From Colletotrichum lupini (lineage: Eukaryota > Ascomycota > Sordariomycetes > Glomerellales > Glomerellaceae): DNA of 64,000 bases. The stretch covers positions 868,001 through 932,000 of the forward strand of contig NC_064677.1 of the NCBI RefSeq assembly GCF_023278565.1, given 5' to 3'. This document shows positions 10,053-21,967 of this stretch, in pieces. How positions within the stretch are numbered: the stretch's first letter is position 1; each line of letters starts with the position of its first letter. The translations under genes and the position numbers were made by a program. Below the pieces are notes generated by a model. It was not told where the DNA came from and ran no database searches. It was given only the letters and a program-made list of their open reading frames with translations.

Positions 10053-11549
10053 ATGGTCGCTACCACGATGTCGCCAGAGGCGCCTGTCAATGGCATTGCG
10101 CCCGCAAAGTCCAATGGCGTTGTCGTTGTAACAGAATTGAAGCAACACGACCACCACCATCACCACGAGCCTACCGCGGTCAGTGCCAACCAAGAAACCA
10201 TCCAGGCGCCGCTACCGAACCCTTCGCTGGTAGTCACAGCCGATCACCAGCTCAAGGCAGAGGAAGCGCCCGTTCTCGCACCAAAGGCGGGAGAGGCATT
10301 GGTCCACGTCAAGGCTACCGGAGTGTGCGGGTAAGTCTTTCTAGTCTCGTTCAAATGCGTCGAACACGCAACCCGCCTCAGTCCGACAGAGCTCAGCCTT
10401 ACTTTGCGAAAGATCATGAAGGCAAACGCTGACTTTCGGGACGCTCTGCAGGTCTGACATCCACTTCTGGAAGACGGGCCGCATCGGAACGCTTGTGTTC
10501 GAGGGAGACTGCATCATCGGCCACGAGGCAGCAGGTGTCGTCATCCGCGTTGGCGAGGGCGTCAAGAACCTCAAGCCGGGAGACCGCGTCGCGATCGAAC
10601 CAGGCGTGCCCTGTGGCGAATGCTTCCTCTGCGTCGACGGACGGTACAACCTCTGCGAAGATGTCCAGTTCTCTGGTGTTTACCCATACCATGGCACGAT
10701 CCAGCGATACAAGTGCCACCCGGCCAAGTGGCTTCACAAGTAAGTCGAGCTTACCCTCTAAGAAAAACTCAATTGGATATATGTAGACATGTACCTAAAC
10801 CCGGACTCTGTTCAGGCTCCCCGACAACATCTCCTACGCCGAAGGCGCCCTCCTCGAACCCTTGAGCGTTGGCATGCACGGCATCCGCACCGCAGGCCTC
10901 TCTCTCGGCGTCGGCGCTGTCGTATGCGGTGCAGGCCCCATCGGCCTTGTCACCCTCGCCGCGGCGCGGGCCTCGGGCGCTCACCCGCTCGTCATCACCG
11001 ACATTGAGCCCTCCCGCCTCGCCTTCGCCAAGACGTTAGTCCCGAGTGTCATTACATACAAGATTGACCCCGCGCTTGGCAACGAGGGCAACGGCAAGGC
11101 TATTCGCAAGCTGTTTGGCGACGACGAGTACAGCGCGCCCAGAACGGTGCTTGAGTGCACCGGTGTCGAGAGCAGCATCTGCACTGCCGCTTTCACTGTT
11201 CGTCGTGGTGGTACGGTTATGGTTATTGGTGTTGGAAGGGAGATTATGAACAACTTGCCATTTATGCACATTTCTCTTGCCGAGGTAGGTCGACATGCAT
11301 ACGGACTTGAACCAGAGCTGGGGACTAACAGGATTTCTCTAGATCAAGCTCGAGTTCATCAACAGATACCGCGACACGTGGCCTGCGGGCATCGCCTGCC
11401 TGAGCAGCGGCATCCTCGACCTCAAGAGCCTCATTTCTCACACTTTCCCTCTCGAGAAGGCAGTCGACGCCCTTACCCTCGCGTCAGACTACAGAAATGG
11501 TAGCATCAAGGTTCAGATTGTAGATGAGACTGACTCGCCCATCTTCTGA
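10053..11549 (+). CDS. zinc polyol dehydrogenase (L-arabinitol/sorbitol/xylitol dehydrogenase family)
   Basis: Exons 10053-10330, 10452-10739, 10816-11284 and 11343-11549 encode 413 aa. This is a medium-chain, NAD-linked dehydrogenase that oxidises a polyol to a ketose. Catalytic zinc ligands are C92 (GVCGSDIHFW), H117-E118 (GHEAAG) and the Glu of LLEPLSV. Structural-zinc cysteines are in CGECFLCVDGRYNLC, and the nucleotide fold is CGAGPIG followed by ITDIE. Compared with family members the first zinc cysteine lies about 40 residues later: an N-terminal extension of about 50 residues includes a HDHHHHHE tract. I cannot tell L-arabinitol, galactitol, sorbitol and xylitol specificity apart by eye. 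Its place after the xylose-reductase gene suggests a shared pathway. Confidence 0.88.
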
Positions 11550-11901
11550 GGCGATATGCAGGGAGTTGAGGGTTTAATATTAGGGGGCATGGGCTAGTCT
11601 AGCCAGGTAATGAGAATTGCATGAATTAGCATACTCAGCGTATATGGCGTTACGGTTTATCAGTTATATATATACAAGCAATTTTCTTACGGATCCATTC
11701 GTCACAATTCAGCTTTGATCCACGTTCCATGGTCATGTTCTTCATTGATACGGCTGGAGACCTCGGGGTTTGGGCTCAGATGAGCACAGCTTCTTGCAAC
11801 TTCATGCTACCCTGCTACGCTTTCTATGGAACTACCTTAGACTGTGGATGACTACTGGGAGTAACTTGTTGTTCCTCGCCTACTCATACTATGTGTTGGC
11901 C
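11550..11901. other. intergenic (3' ends of convergent genes)
   Basis: Region between two convergent gene ends; no gene or RNA recognised. Confidence 0.5.
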
Positions 11902-12588
11902 TCACTGACCAGGCCTGTCCTCGTGGATGACATGGACGTCCGACCCATTGTATACTGCAACCGCCAGAACCTCCCGGTGACGATAGTCAGCCCACCCTTC
12001 GGTCCATACCATGGCATGCATTGGAGGGTGTGGGTCTTCAAATTGGTCAATGATCTGGCACTTCCAGGGCCTATCTGACTGTTCCAAGTGAATTTCTTGC
12101 GACATCATAGTGTGGATAATCGCCGCGTCAAGCTGTCTGAGCACTGGGAGGAAGTGAGGAGAAGCCTCAGGGGTCGGAGACTCCATCCACAGATCTTCAA
12201 AGTGCTCTAGATATCTCTGTTCCGCCCGTCTTCTTCGACTGTCCGGAAACCGTGAGACTGGAGGCGGGTACCAGTAAAGGATGAACTCGCACATCTTGGT
12301 GCCGTAGCGGATCTTATAGACCATGTCCATTCTCTTCCTTTCCGGGTTTGACGGCCAGTGTTTGTTAAGTGCCATATATGGTGCTGCACTATCCGGCCAT
12401 GTTGACAAGCCAAATGTTACCGATTCTATGATTGGGATCTGCCGATACTCATCTTGGGTAGGATAGGTCTGCACTTCTTCGTAAGCAGGAGGGGGTGGAT
12501 CGTCAGGCTGGCGGTGTTGAGGGTGACGGCGAGGAGTGTCATCATTCTCGTGGCCTAAGCCAGGGTAATTGGGTGGTCGTGCGCTCAT
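11902..12588 (-). CDS. uncharacterised protein with PPxY motif
   Basis: A single-exon frame of 228 aa starting at 12588 (MSARPPNYPG). I do not recognise the family. The first 40 residues are Pro/His/Asp-rich and contain PPPPAYEE, a PPxY-type site of the kind bound by WW domains of HECT ubiquitin ligases. The rest is a compact-looking region rich in aromatic residues (ILYWYPPPVSRFPD, AMVWTEGWADYRHRE), without signal peptide or membrane segment. The amino-acid composition looks like real protein, and no longer overlapping frame competes. Function unknown. Confidence 0.6.
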   Translation of the reverse strand: MSARPPNYPGLGHENDDTPRRHPQHRQPDDPPPPAYEEVQTYPTQDEYRQIPIIESVTFGLSTWPDSAAPYMALNKHWPSNPERKRMDMVYKIRYGTKMCEFILYWYPPPVSRFPDSRRRRAEQRYLEHFEDLWMESPTPEASPHFLPVLRQLDAAIIHTMMSQEIHLEQSDRPWKCQIIDQFEDPHPPMHAMVWTEGWADYRHREVLAVAVYNGSDVHVIHEDRPGQ

Positions 12589-12953
12589 TGTTCTTGTTGG
12601 GTGAGAAATGATTGATGCCCTTTCTTAGGGCCGCATGAGTGTGGTCATGAATTAAGTCTTTATACTTGGTTTAGTTCATACCTCAGCAACCCGGTGTTGG
12701 TGAATCAAGGCAATACTGGGTCATTCAGTGCCAGTGGACAATTTCACTTCCTAGGAACTTAGCCTAGTTTCCATTCACGCTATGCATATATCTCAGATAA
12801 TCAGGATTGTTTCAGGGTCTGATTAGATGAAAGTTTCTTTCCATGTTGCTTTGCAAGATTCAAGCTACTTCAGGTAAGTTGGCATCGAGTGTAGCTGACT
12901 TAGACTCGCAATATAGATGATATACGGGCCATTTGACAGAGATTAGAAGGATT

Positions 12954-13542
12954 TCATGAGACCGTACATGACTCTCCCAGTTGCTGGGCAAGTACAATCC
13001 AATTTCCAACGGAAGTGGCATTAGATATCAGCCTTGTCGCTAGATCAATTCGGATGATATCATTTCCGGTAAACGCAACTGGCGTTCCAGCCGGTACCGT
13101 TCTTGACGCAATGTTAACCATCTGTTTTCTCCTTGGCTCATAAGCGTCAGACTCACGAGTTATAACCAGTCGTAACGGCGGTGTACTGCCAGTTGTACGC
13201 AATCTGGTCGCATGCATGGAGCATAAAGTTAGGCGTCTGCGTCACGTTGGCTGTCGTCGCGTTGCCAGGTGCTGTCAGGGCGGCCCAGAGTCCATCGATG
13301 CCGATAGTTGGAGGCCCAAATGCGTCGTCGTAGCTCGTGAGATTTTGAGAAACGATGGTCGCTAGCTCCGCCTTGCTAGAAACGCCAGGGGTTGAGAAGA
13401 CGCTGAGCCACCGTCTTGTGATATCCCATGCTTCGTCTTCGCAAAGACACAATGCTATCTCTTTTCTAGGAGATAGAAATGAACCAGTGGTCACCGCTGC
13501 AAGAGCAGTGAGTAAAGTTGATGCTAAAGCAAGAAGACGCAT
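12954..13542 (-). CDS. small secreted NTF2-like domain protein
   Basis: Two-exon model, 13542-13177 and 13121-12954, 177 aa. The start at 13542 gives a clear signal peptide (MRLLALASTLLTALAAVTTG). The mature part, with CEDEAWDITRRWLSVF, DQIAYNWQYTA and PAGTPVAFTGNDIIRIDLATRLIS, resembles the fungal secreted NTF2-like fold, which has no known catalytic role. Splicing is uncertain. The best-looking donor (GTGAGT near 13162) gives only a 35-nt intron and the wrong frame. I chose GTTACG at 13176, giving a 55-nt intron with a CTGAC branch-like site and preserved frame. If that donor is not used, the gene is frameshifted. Confidence 0.62.
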
Positions 13543-16303
13543 TATGATCAGGATAGGTACCAGAATTACAGACACTAGTGGTGTAATTGATTTTCTCTCA
13601 AGGAGACCCGTCCTCTTAAGTTTCCAACATCTTCCTTTCCACGTGGCATAGATTGTAGGCTCATTCCTAGAGCGGAAACGAAACCATCAAAACAATATCA
13701 CAGGAATGCGCAAATTCAGTAGCTTTCGGCTGGTCCCGCGAGAATATCAGTCGATACTGATTGAGAGGAATGTGGCGGTTGAACTTGCCTGCATCCGGAG
13801 GTCCTCGAGGCGCCACAACAGTAGACACCAGGCAAATTGAACTTGACTGACAGCCCTTTTGCGTTTGCGGTCAATACATATCTTGGCCAACAAGGTGGTA
13901 TGCAGTGAAAATTGAGAAAAAGAACCTAGAAACGTTCACCTAATCGGATAAGTAGCAATCATGCCATCTGTTTGGTTCAAGTACGAGTGAGACATCTTCT
14001 GGCGTCTCGTATGATTCTGGGAGTTTCTATTTTATTTTCAGCCGCACGACAAGACATAACAGCGAATCGTCATGTGGAGATTACTGCTCTAGAGACTGGA
14101 GACAACGGTGCTATTTTCTACGGACTATGATCACGTCTAAGCCTGCATGCAGAAGTACGTTTGAGGTCTGGATTGCTCAATGTCAAATTACTTTTGTATA
14201 TTCGAGACTCATATGGGCATCAGCGAGACGGTTCTTGGAGTTGATCGTCGATGCTGATATGGGAAAGATCCGGCTGTAGAACGCTTTTGTATCGTAAAAC
14301 ATCGGCACATCATGGATGACACACCTATTACCCATAGGTTTGTCTGCTTTACGGACCCCGTTTATCAGGAAGAGATTTTGGTTTCTTCTCTTCTGCTAAA
14401 GTATGACAAGTTGGAGAATGCAGAAATTCTCTATCTCGCTCGCGGGAAGGTAATTGGGGATCCATCAGCCAACGCGGCTACAGGCCCTTGAGTTCTATCA
14501 GTCAAGATCTCAATTGTGCGGGGATAGACTTTTCAGTTAGAAATCGATGGATAAAGCCCATGTATCCCGGGTCGCCTAACCAAAGCTTCAGTTCGATGTC
14601 CTTGAGACGCTGATCAAGCCAAGCAAAGATCAACAAAAGCCTATTCGCTTCGCATTCTGATCTGCCCTGAGTCCTGTGCTTCTGGGCATCGCAAATGCAA
14701 AAGCCATTCAGCGGTCAAGCTCGAAGTCTCTGGACCGATCTCCACGAATCCGTGGGAAGGGAACAGAGGGAAAGATCAGCGGCCTTGGCCTGCATCCTAA
14801 CCTTGCAAGTTGTACGGAAAATGGAGACTATCGATCCCCAACTGCAGGTTTGAATTTCGGCAGCTGCACACCGGAGCGGACTACGCATGCTGTTGTCTCT
14901 TTGGCTGGATGCTTGTGAGGCCCAATAGGCTTCCGGACGTTTGGTCGTGTTAGTACTGACAGGGTTCAGCAGTCCACGCAACATTGAAACCGCGAGATGC
15001 GGGCGCCCGAAGCATCACGGTCAACCTGTCAAGTTTCCGCACGGAATAGTTCGTCTGAACAAGGTTAAAATTACCCTGGTCTCCGTCGACCCCGTCGTAG
15101 TATCCCTTCTTTCTCCAAAGCCCAATGGCACCGAGCGTCTGCCCACGTCGGCGCCCGCCCACCTGGGCAGCAGAAAATAGGTGGCCAGTCCGAAGAACAT
15201 TCAGCAGGCAGGGGAGTTCCATTTCCCATAATCCCAGGATCTAGGTTCTCTGCACCGCTAGTCGTGTCAGACCACAGCGGGGCCGGCTCTTCTAGTGTCG
15301 GGGTCCTGGGCCCGTCGCGGGCTGTCATTGCCTGTCAAAATTGGCTAATTCCTTGGGCCGACACTTGACAAGGACCCTCTGCCCATGTCCATGTCAATCA
15401 CTGCCAGAAGGAGTCTCACTTGCGGAATCTCCATCGCCTCATTTTCTCTGAGTTGGGCGGGATGGGGCCGAAAGCGCGTCTTTCTTGACGAGAAGAAAAT
15501 CGCTCCATTGTGGGAAGGTGACTAGCCAGAGACTACGATTCAGGTGAAGACCTCTTTCTAAGAACTCCTCAAATCTCAGCCAGTGTGTGACAGTCTGGTT
15601 CTATCACGTCTTCTCTAGCGTTATTCAAACCTTCGTTGGAAACCCTTCTGCCGGGACTATGTAGCTCCTAGCCCTGCCTGCGGGCTAAGTGCTACCCAAA
15701 TACACTCTGTAAGTTTTCATAAAATCGCTGACTGCACATAAGGGGATCGCAAAGGATGGAGACAACGCGTAGACCCTGTACCAATCCCTCCACTAAGCGT
15801 TCGAAGGCACCGACGCCAAGCCCGCATCATGTAGTTGAGTTTCGACCTAATAAGAAAAGCCAGGATGGGCAAGGGCACAACCACTGAGAAATCGAGAATT
15901 AGAGTTGTAGTCGGGAGGGAATGGAGTCGGACTCCGTACCTCTTTGGCAAGGGAGAACGAACTCATACCATGCACTCACGCACTATGATTCAGTCAGGTC
16001 TTTGCGGAGTAGACCGCCGAGAGATTCAGGTCCACTGATAGGCAAGATCACACGATCATCGATGGCGTCTTGAATCTCAGCAGATCAACAGTAAAACAAA
16101 GTGAGATTATAGAAGGGTATCCAAGGTATTCAGTATAAACGTGCAAAAAATGGCAGCGAACTGCAGCCGTGCATGGTGCGGACTAGTAAATGGTTCCTTG
16201 CTCGCACCCGGCAGATCCAAAAAGTGGTATTATTGAAACCCTGGCGGGATGTCCCGCGATCCACAACGCCCAAGAACACCGATTAAAGTTTCAAGCATCG
16301 TCT
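13543..16303. other. gene-free interval
   Basis: About 2.8 kb with only short, non-conserved reading frames on both strands. I see no transposase, reverse transcriptase, tRNA or rRNA signature and no obvious terminal repeats. Confidence 0.5.
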
Positions 16304-17741
16304 TCAGAAAGCTGTCCCCTTCGTTGGTTTGTCGATCGTTTTATACTCGCTTGAGTGTCGAGATTCCAAATCGTTTACGCTGGTGTTGGATTCGTACTGG
16401 ACGTTGACGTTTGTGGTTCTGACGATTCCGTTGTATGTCATAATTTCCTCTTCAGAACCCGATGGAGAGACACTGCGTATTTCCGTGCAGTGCGCTCTTG
16501 AGCGCATCTCTTTGAGTGTAATATCGTTGCTCTCTTGCACCCCAGTAGGATTTCGCAATGAGCCGGTCGCGTATTTCCCGTAGTATCCTTTACCGGTCGT
16601 CTTCTTCGTCGTGCCGCCGAACAGCTTCGGCATCCATCGGCGGAACAGAGGGCGCAATGCAGGAATACAGGCACAGAAAATGGCCAGATTAACCTCAACG
16701 GTAGAGCTCACAAGGCCAATGTTGTGGAAGTGATCGGTTCCTGGAGGTGATGGGACGAAGAATAGCTTGTAGATCTGGATGACTCGGATGACAGCAACAA
16801 CCGTTACTCTATTAATCCGAACACAATCAGCTTTGACCAATGGTTATTGTCACTTGAAATTATCACTTACACAAGACCCATAAGGAAAACCCCAATGACT
16901 GCCATTTTGGCCGCCAAGGGCATTTTGAGCCCGAGAAATATCCAAAAGGGCAAGGCGAGTACCAGAAGGTCCGAGACGATCGTGATACAAGATGCAATGA
17001 CGTGAAACGAGTTGTCGACGCATTTTGTGCCTGGCTGGCCTCGCAGAGAAAAGTCCCAGTTGGCTTCCATAGGTAGGCATTGGAATAAGGCGGTAAAGAA
17101 CACGGCGACTGCGTGGCATGCGTTGAAAATGTTGAGTCCGATGATAGCGGTTCGAACGCCTCGCTTTTGGCCTCCTAGTCGAAGTAGAAATACCAATACC
17201 GATGCTTTGACCAAAGCGAGCACTGGATTGTAGGCCATCTGTACCAAGAAGTTCCACCACAGCCCGGCCTTGTTATCGAAATCCTTGGGGACATTTACAG
17301 CTCTCCATCCGAAATAATTGAGTTTGACAACTGAGTTCCGGCAGTGTCAGCTTGCTGGCTGGGTGGTCATTTCTTAAACATAGTTCTACTTACACATGAA
17401 CAGAGGAGGTGTCATTAAGACTGCAAAGAGCTGTTTAACCATTAGCTACATCTTCACCCAAAATCACCCCCGTATGTTCGTACCAAGGCTAAGCCACATA
17501 GCCAGTCATCTAATAAATAGTCTATGGTAAGCTTCAAGCAACAACGAAGTTATGCTGACATCATACCTAGTCCCCATTGACGCGTGCTTATCCGACCGTA
17601 TGCCCGCAGGCCAAAGGTGCAAATCGATAGAGCTGGAAAGAAGAAAATGATGATGATTGCAGTCTCCTGGAGTGGAGGTGTGGGTATCGTCAAAACATCG
17701 GGATGCGGCGGCGCGCCTCGAGGTAGTAGATGAAATGGCAT
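16304..17741 (-). CDS. rhodopsin-domain (PF20684-like) integral membrane protein
   Basis: Model (minus): exons 17741-17567, 17509-17484, 17430-17394, 17330-16871 and 16808-16304, 400 aa. Two exons are tiny (26 and 37 nt) but every phase matches. The protein has several hydrophobic helices: ETAIIIIFFFPALSICTFGLRAYGR, then LVQMAYNPVLALVKASVLVFLLRLG, a HAVAVFFTALFQC helix, a long ITIVSDLLVLALPFWIF helix, the AVIGVFLMGLVV helix and NLAIFCACIPALRPLF. ALVKASVLVFLLRL and the extracellular KCVD segment are typical of the fungal rhodopsin/Pth11-like superfamily. The 120-residue C-terminus is cytosolic, polar and Ser/Thr-rich. No CFEM domain precedes it. Such proteins are candidate surface sensors, but no ligand is implied here. 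Confidence 0.85.
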
Positions 17742-19882
17742 CTCGGCCGGCCAGATCTTTGAGGGGATCCGCTTCGGAAAGGTCGATTAGTTGCAAGAAC
17801 GTGCAAAAGACTCGGACTAAAGGTTTGCGGCAGGCAGTCGGGACGGAGCGACTGGGACTAAGATCACCAGTGGAAGAGGAAACCCGGAGAAGAGGCAACA
17901 GGTCCCATCGCAGCCTTATGGGAATCGGGAAATCTTTTAATGTTCTATACTCCGTACCGAAATCTTTTTGCTGCCCAAGACTTTCTCGTTTCGTGCGGAT
18001 TAATAGCACCAAGACGAAATACGACCTTTCTCTATATTAGCCAACCAGCACCAAATGGCAGATCTCGACACACGGATCCGACAGCCTGCCGCCTAGAGGA
18101 GCTGAGCAAGTCAAAGTTTTCGGCTGACCCGCGGAAGGATCCCCTCTTCGGTCTCTCCCTTCATCATCTCTGATCAAGAGGGATCGCCCTTCCATTCCCC
18201 ATATTCGCTTGTTATGCAGAGCGCCTCACTTCCCCGGGCCAATGAAGTATGCCAGCACATTCCAAGACACGCATTGTCTGGAGGGATCCGAAATCTGCAG
18301 TGGGCAGGGTTCAGAAAGTTACTCAGAGTGGTTTGAGATGAACAGAGGGCAGACAAAAGGGCCAAGTTCGACCAACCAGTTCCCAACCTGAACCAACAGA
18401 GTTTACAGGCAACAGAGAGTCAGTGACTAAAAATGCGTACGTCTACGGTTGGGGTGTGTATCTTTGCAAAGAACAGGAAAATGGATCCTAGCTGCGCCGA
18501 GCTTGACTAGCAGCCGTGGCGTTCCGTTGAAGAAGGCGGCGCAGAAATCCTCCGAGTTCCCACCCGTTCGACTGCCTTGAGCGGCGCAGATTTTCCAAAC
18601 GGCCGGTGGGCAGTATGGTCGCTCGGTGTGATCATTGTCGGGGTCCGGGAGACCAATTTGGGCTGCTCATAGATCAAAGAAGTGTTCGAGTCGTTGTCAA
18701 AGGCGCACGGTTGCTGACGATATTACTCTGATCGGGTCTATCCCGAGAGTCTTGGTATCGATGAGGGGCCCTCAGTGCGTGATTTTGACTTCACAAGTGC
18801 ATTCTAGAACGATAAGAAGCTCCAGAGCACTCGTTTCCAGGTTCAAAAAAACCTCCCTGCGTTGCCGACTTCTCTTTGACGTGGATGTCAAAATAGGCGG
18901 CTTGGCAAAGTGGCAAGGGAATAAGCTAGTGCCCCTGAGATGATGCAGGACCGGCGGGACATTGTGCCCCGAGGAGGGGCCAGTAGGCAGCCAATGCCAT
19001 TGAAGAATCTTTGGATTCCACTCCAACATTGAACTTTTCGGCTGCTACGTTGCAGTTGCGAGAGGAGCTCTGATAGTCTTGCCGAGTTTGCAACTTTTGG
19101 AGTTGGAGTTGTGTGTAGTAAGGTAGTTTCATCTCATATCTAAACGAACCACAGACGTTGAAAAAAGGATGGCCTCCGCAAAATAAAGCCCAACTTCTAC
19201 AGCGCGGCTCCAGGTAAGGCTATTGAACCAACCCGCAGCAAACTGCCGCGAGTGCCGTGAATATGCCGCTGTGTGTCGACGGAAACGGCGGTTTACTGCG
19301 TACTAGGAAGACGTTGGGGGTGACTTGGGGGCTAGACAGTAATTAATTTCGCCCAAACCCTGGCCTGCCAAGTCTTCGTATACAGGCATCCCTGCTAGGC
19401 CATTGCGAAGCCCCAAGGAAGCAGAAATCCCATTCTCCATCGGCTCGGCTGGGAGTGAGAAGCCACCCCTCGAGGATGATCATCCTGCTTTTTGGTCCTT
19501 CCAGGTGCCGCTTCTTTGATAGCAGCTCCTGGCGATGGGGTCTTCATTTTGCCTATACGGACATAAGATGCGCATCGGGTAGCCAAGGCCATGTTCCTCG
19601 TGGCGATAACGTGGATCCCGGCAACCTGGGAGGCATCATGCGGCTGATAACCAATAGCTTGCAAATGCTGCATGTAGCCACGTGTGGGGGGAGACTCGGG
19701 GGAGAGAACTGACAGGACATGGAATGGCCCGAGGCCGTTGATGATCATGGACGTATATATCTCCAGAGGAGGAGCACGTCCATCGTGAACTCTTTTTCCT
19801 TGTCCCTCTCCTCATCCCACTTGCATCCAACTTGCAAGGATCCTTAATCCTCTTCGACAAGCAGATTTCCCTTCTTGTCAAG
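17742..19882. promoter_or_regulatory. divergent intergenic region
   Basis: About 2.1 kb between the divergent starts of the membrane protein and the FAD oxidase. A TATATAT element at 19754-19760 lies about 125 bp before the oxidase ATG. No gene is recognised in the rest. Confidence 0.45.
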
Positions 19883-21967
19883 ATGCCTTCTCTCGGAAGA
19901 GCTCTGCTGCTCGCCGCGGCCATGCCGCTGGCCAACTTCGTCGGAGCCCAGAGGCTCGTCGTCGATGGTGAGACCATTGGTAAGCTACTTCCTCCCCCAG
20001 AGTCACCCTCTGCCGATCTCATCAACATCCATACTGACCACGTTTCCCAGATGCCAACGAGGCCACTGTTGCCCCCGCCGCCGAGGAGTTCCCCGAGGCA
20101 GACATCCCCGAGGAGACCATCCAGTTGACTGATGCCGTGCTGGCCAACCTCACCCAGCTCGAGCTCAGCAACATTTCGCTCTTTACCTTCGCTGACGCGA
20201 CAAATATCGAGAAGCGCACTGAGCCCAACAACAAGTGCAAGCTCTTCCCCGGCGACTTCTTCTACCCTTCCGAGCCCGTGTGGAAGGTCTTCAACCTCTT
20301 GACTGGCAACTCCCTCATCAAGACGGTTCCCCTCGGAGCTGCTTGCTACGCTGGTGAGCACTACGATGCCGAGAAGTGCCAGTACCTCCTCGACAACTGG
20401 ACCAACTCCGACACTCAGTAAGTTACCTTGCCTTGACTGATACCAGCACCTCAGACTAACATCCCAAAGCGATGAGGATCCTACTTCAGTCATGTCCCCT
20501 CTCTACCAGGGCTCTACTTGCCAGCCCCAGAACGCCGCCAACAACCGCACTTGCGAGATTGGTGGCTTCCCCCTCTACTCCGTCAAGGCTACCAACGTGG
20601 CCCAGATCCAGCTTGCCGTCAACTTTGCTCGCACCCTTAACCTGCGTCTCGTTGTCCGCAACACTGGTCACGATTTCTTGGGCAAGAACACCGGTGCCGG
20701 TTCTCTGTCCATCTGGACCCACAACCTTAAGGGTCTCAAGTTCATCAAGAACTACAAGTCTGCTGGTGGCTACGAGGGTCCTGCCTTCAAGCTCGGTGCC
20801 GGTGTCCAGGTCTCTGAGCTGTACGAGGCTGCCAACAAGGAGGGCTACACCGCCGTTGGCGGCGAGTGCCGCAGTGTCGGTGTCACCGGTGGCTACATTG
20901 CCGGTGGTGGTCACTCCCCCATGAGCCCCGTCGCCGGTCTTGGTTCCGACCAGGTCCTCAGCGTCGACATTGTCACCCCCGACGGCCGCCACATCACTGC
21001 TGATGACAAGACCAACAGCGAGCTCTTCTGGGCTGTTCGCGGTGGCGGTGGTGCCACCTGGGGTGTCGTCACCTCCATGACCGTCCGAGTCTACCCCAAG
21101 ACCCAGTTTGCCGGTCTTACCTGGAGCCTCAACACTGCCGAGAAGAACATCTCTTCCACCGTCTTCTGGGCCGCCATGGAGGCTTACTGGCGCCGCTTCC
21201 CCGACTTCTCTGCCAAGAAGACCTACGGATACTCGACTCTCTTCCCCGCCGGTAACGGTGCCTACCTCTGGAGCATGCGCCCCTGGTTGGTCCCCGGCAT
21301 GAACCTGGCCGACTTCAAGGCCATGGTCGAGCCTCTCTTCACCGAGTGGGCTGCCCTCGGCTTCAGCGTCGAGCCCGAGTACTTTGAGCACGACAACTTT
21401 TACGCCACCTGGAAGAACCACTTCCCCATGGAGAGCGTCGGTACCGACACCGTCCGTACCGCTAACCGTCTCATTCCCAAGGCCAACTGGGAGGACCCCG
21501 CCCTCCTTAACGAGACTATCGCTACCCTCAAGGGAATTATCACCGAGGGCTCCGCACTGATCCAGTACAACATCAACGCCGCTGCTCCCTCCGACGTCAC
21601 CGCCAGCTCTGCCAACCCAGCCTGGCGTGAGGCTCTCATGTTCGCCATCATTGGTGGCGGCTGGAGCGCTACCGCTACCCAGGAGGAGATCAAGACCGCC
21701 AACGTCCGCATCACCCAGGACTGGATGGGCCGTCTTCGCAAGATCACCCCCGGCGGTGGTGGCTACGGCAACGAGGGCGACGTCATGGAGCCCGACTTCG
21801 GCCAGGCCTTCTTCGGCTCCAACTACGCCAAGCTGTACGCTCTCAAGAAGAAGATTGACCCCTGGGGTGTTTTCTACGCCCCCACCGCCGTCGGCAGTGA
21901 GGACTGGTACATTGCCCGCCAGGAGGATTGGCTCACCAAGCAGACCGATCGCCTGTGCAAGAAGTAA
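19883..21967 (+). CDS. secreted FAD-dependent oxidase, BBE / isoamyl-alcohol-oxidase type
   Basis: Exons 19883-19979, 20051-20417 and 20470-21967 encode 653 aa. A signal peptide (MPSLGRALLLAAAMPLANFVGA) sends it to the secretory path. The PCMH-type FAD domain carries both residues used for bicovalent flavin attachment in berberine-bridge-like enzymes: H222 in VVRNTGHDF and C288 in GGECRSVGVTGGY, 66 residues apart as expected. The C-terminal BBE motif is present as GSNYAKLYALKKKIDPWGVFY. The N-terminal KCKLFPGDFFYPSEPVW block is typical of the isoamyl alcohol oxidase/6-hydroxynicotine-oxidase-like fungal group. These enzymes oxidise alcohols, sugars or alkaloid-like substrates with O2, giving H2O2; the substrate here is unknown. 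Strong C/G third-position bias suggests good expression. Confidence 0.92.

Noticed and set aside
13543..16303. Degenerate transposon
   Set aside because: No transposase or polymerase motif, no terminal repeats seen and no clear RIP-type A/T bias by eye; left as unassigned.
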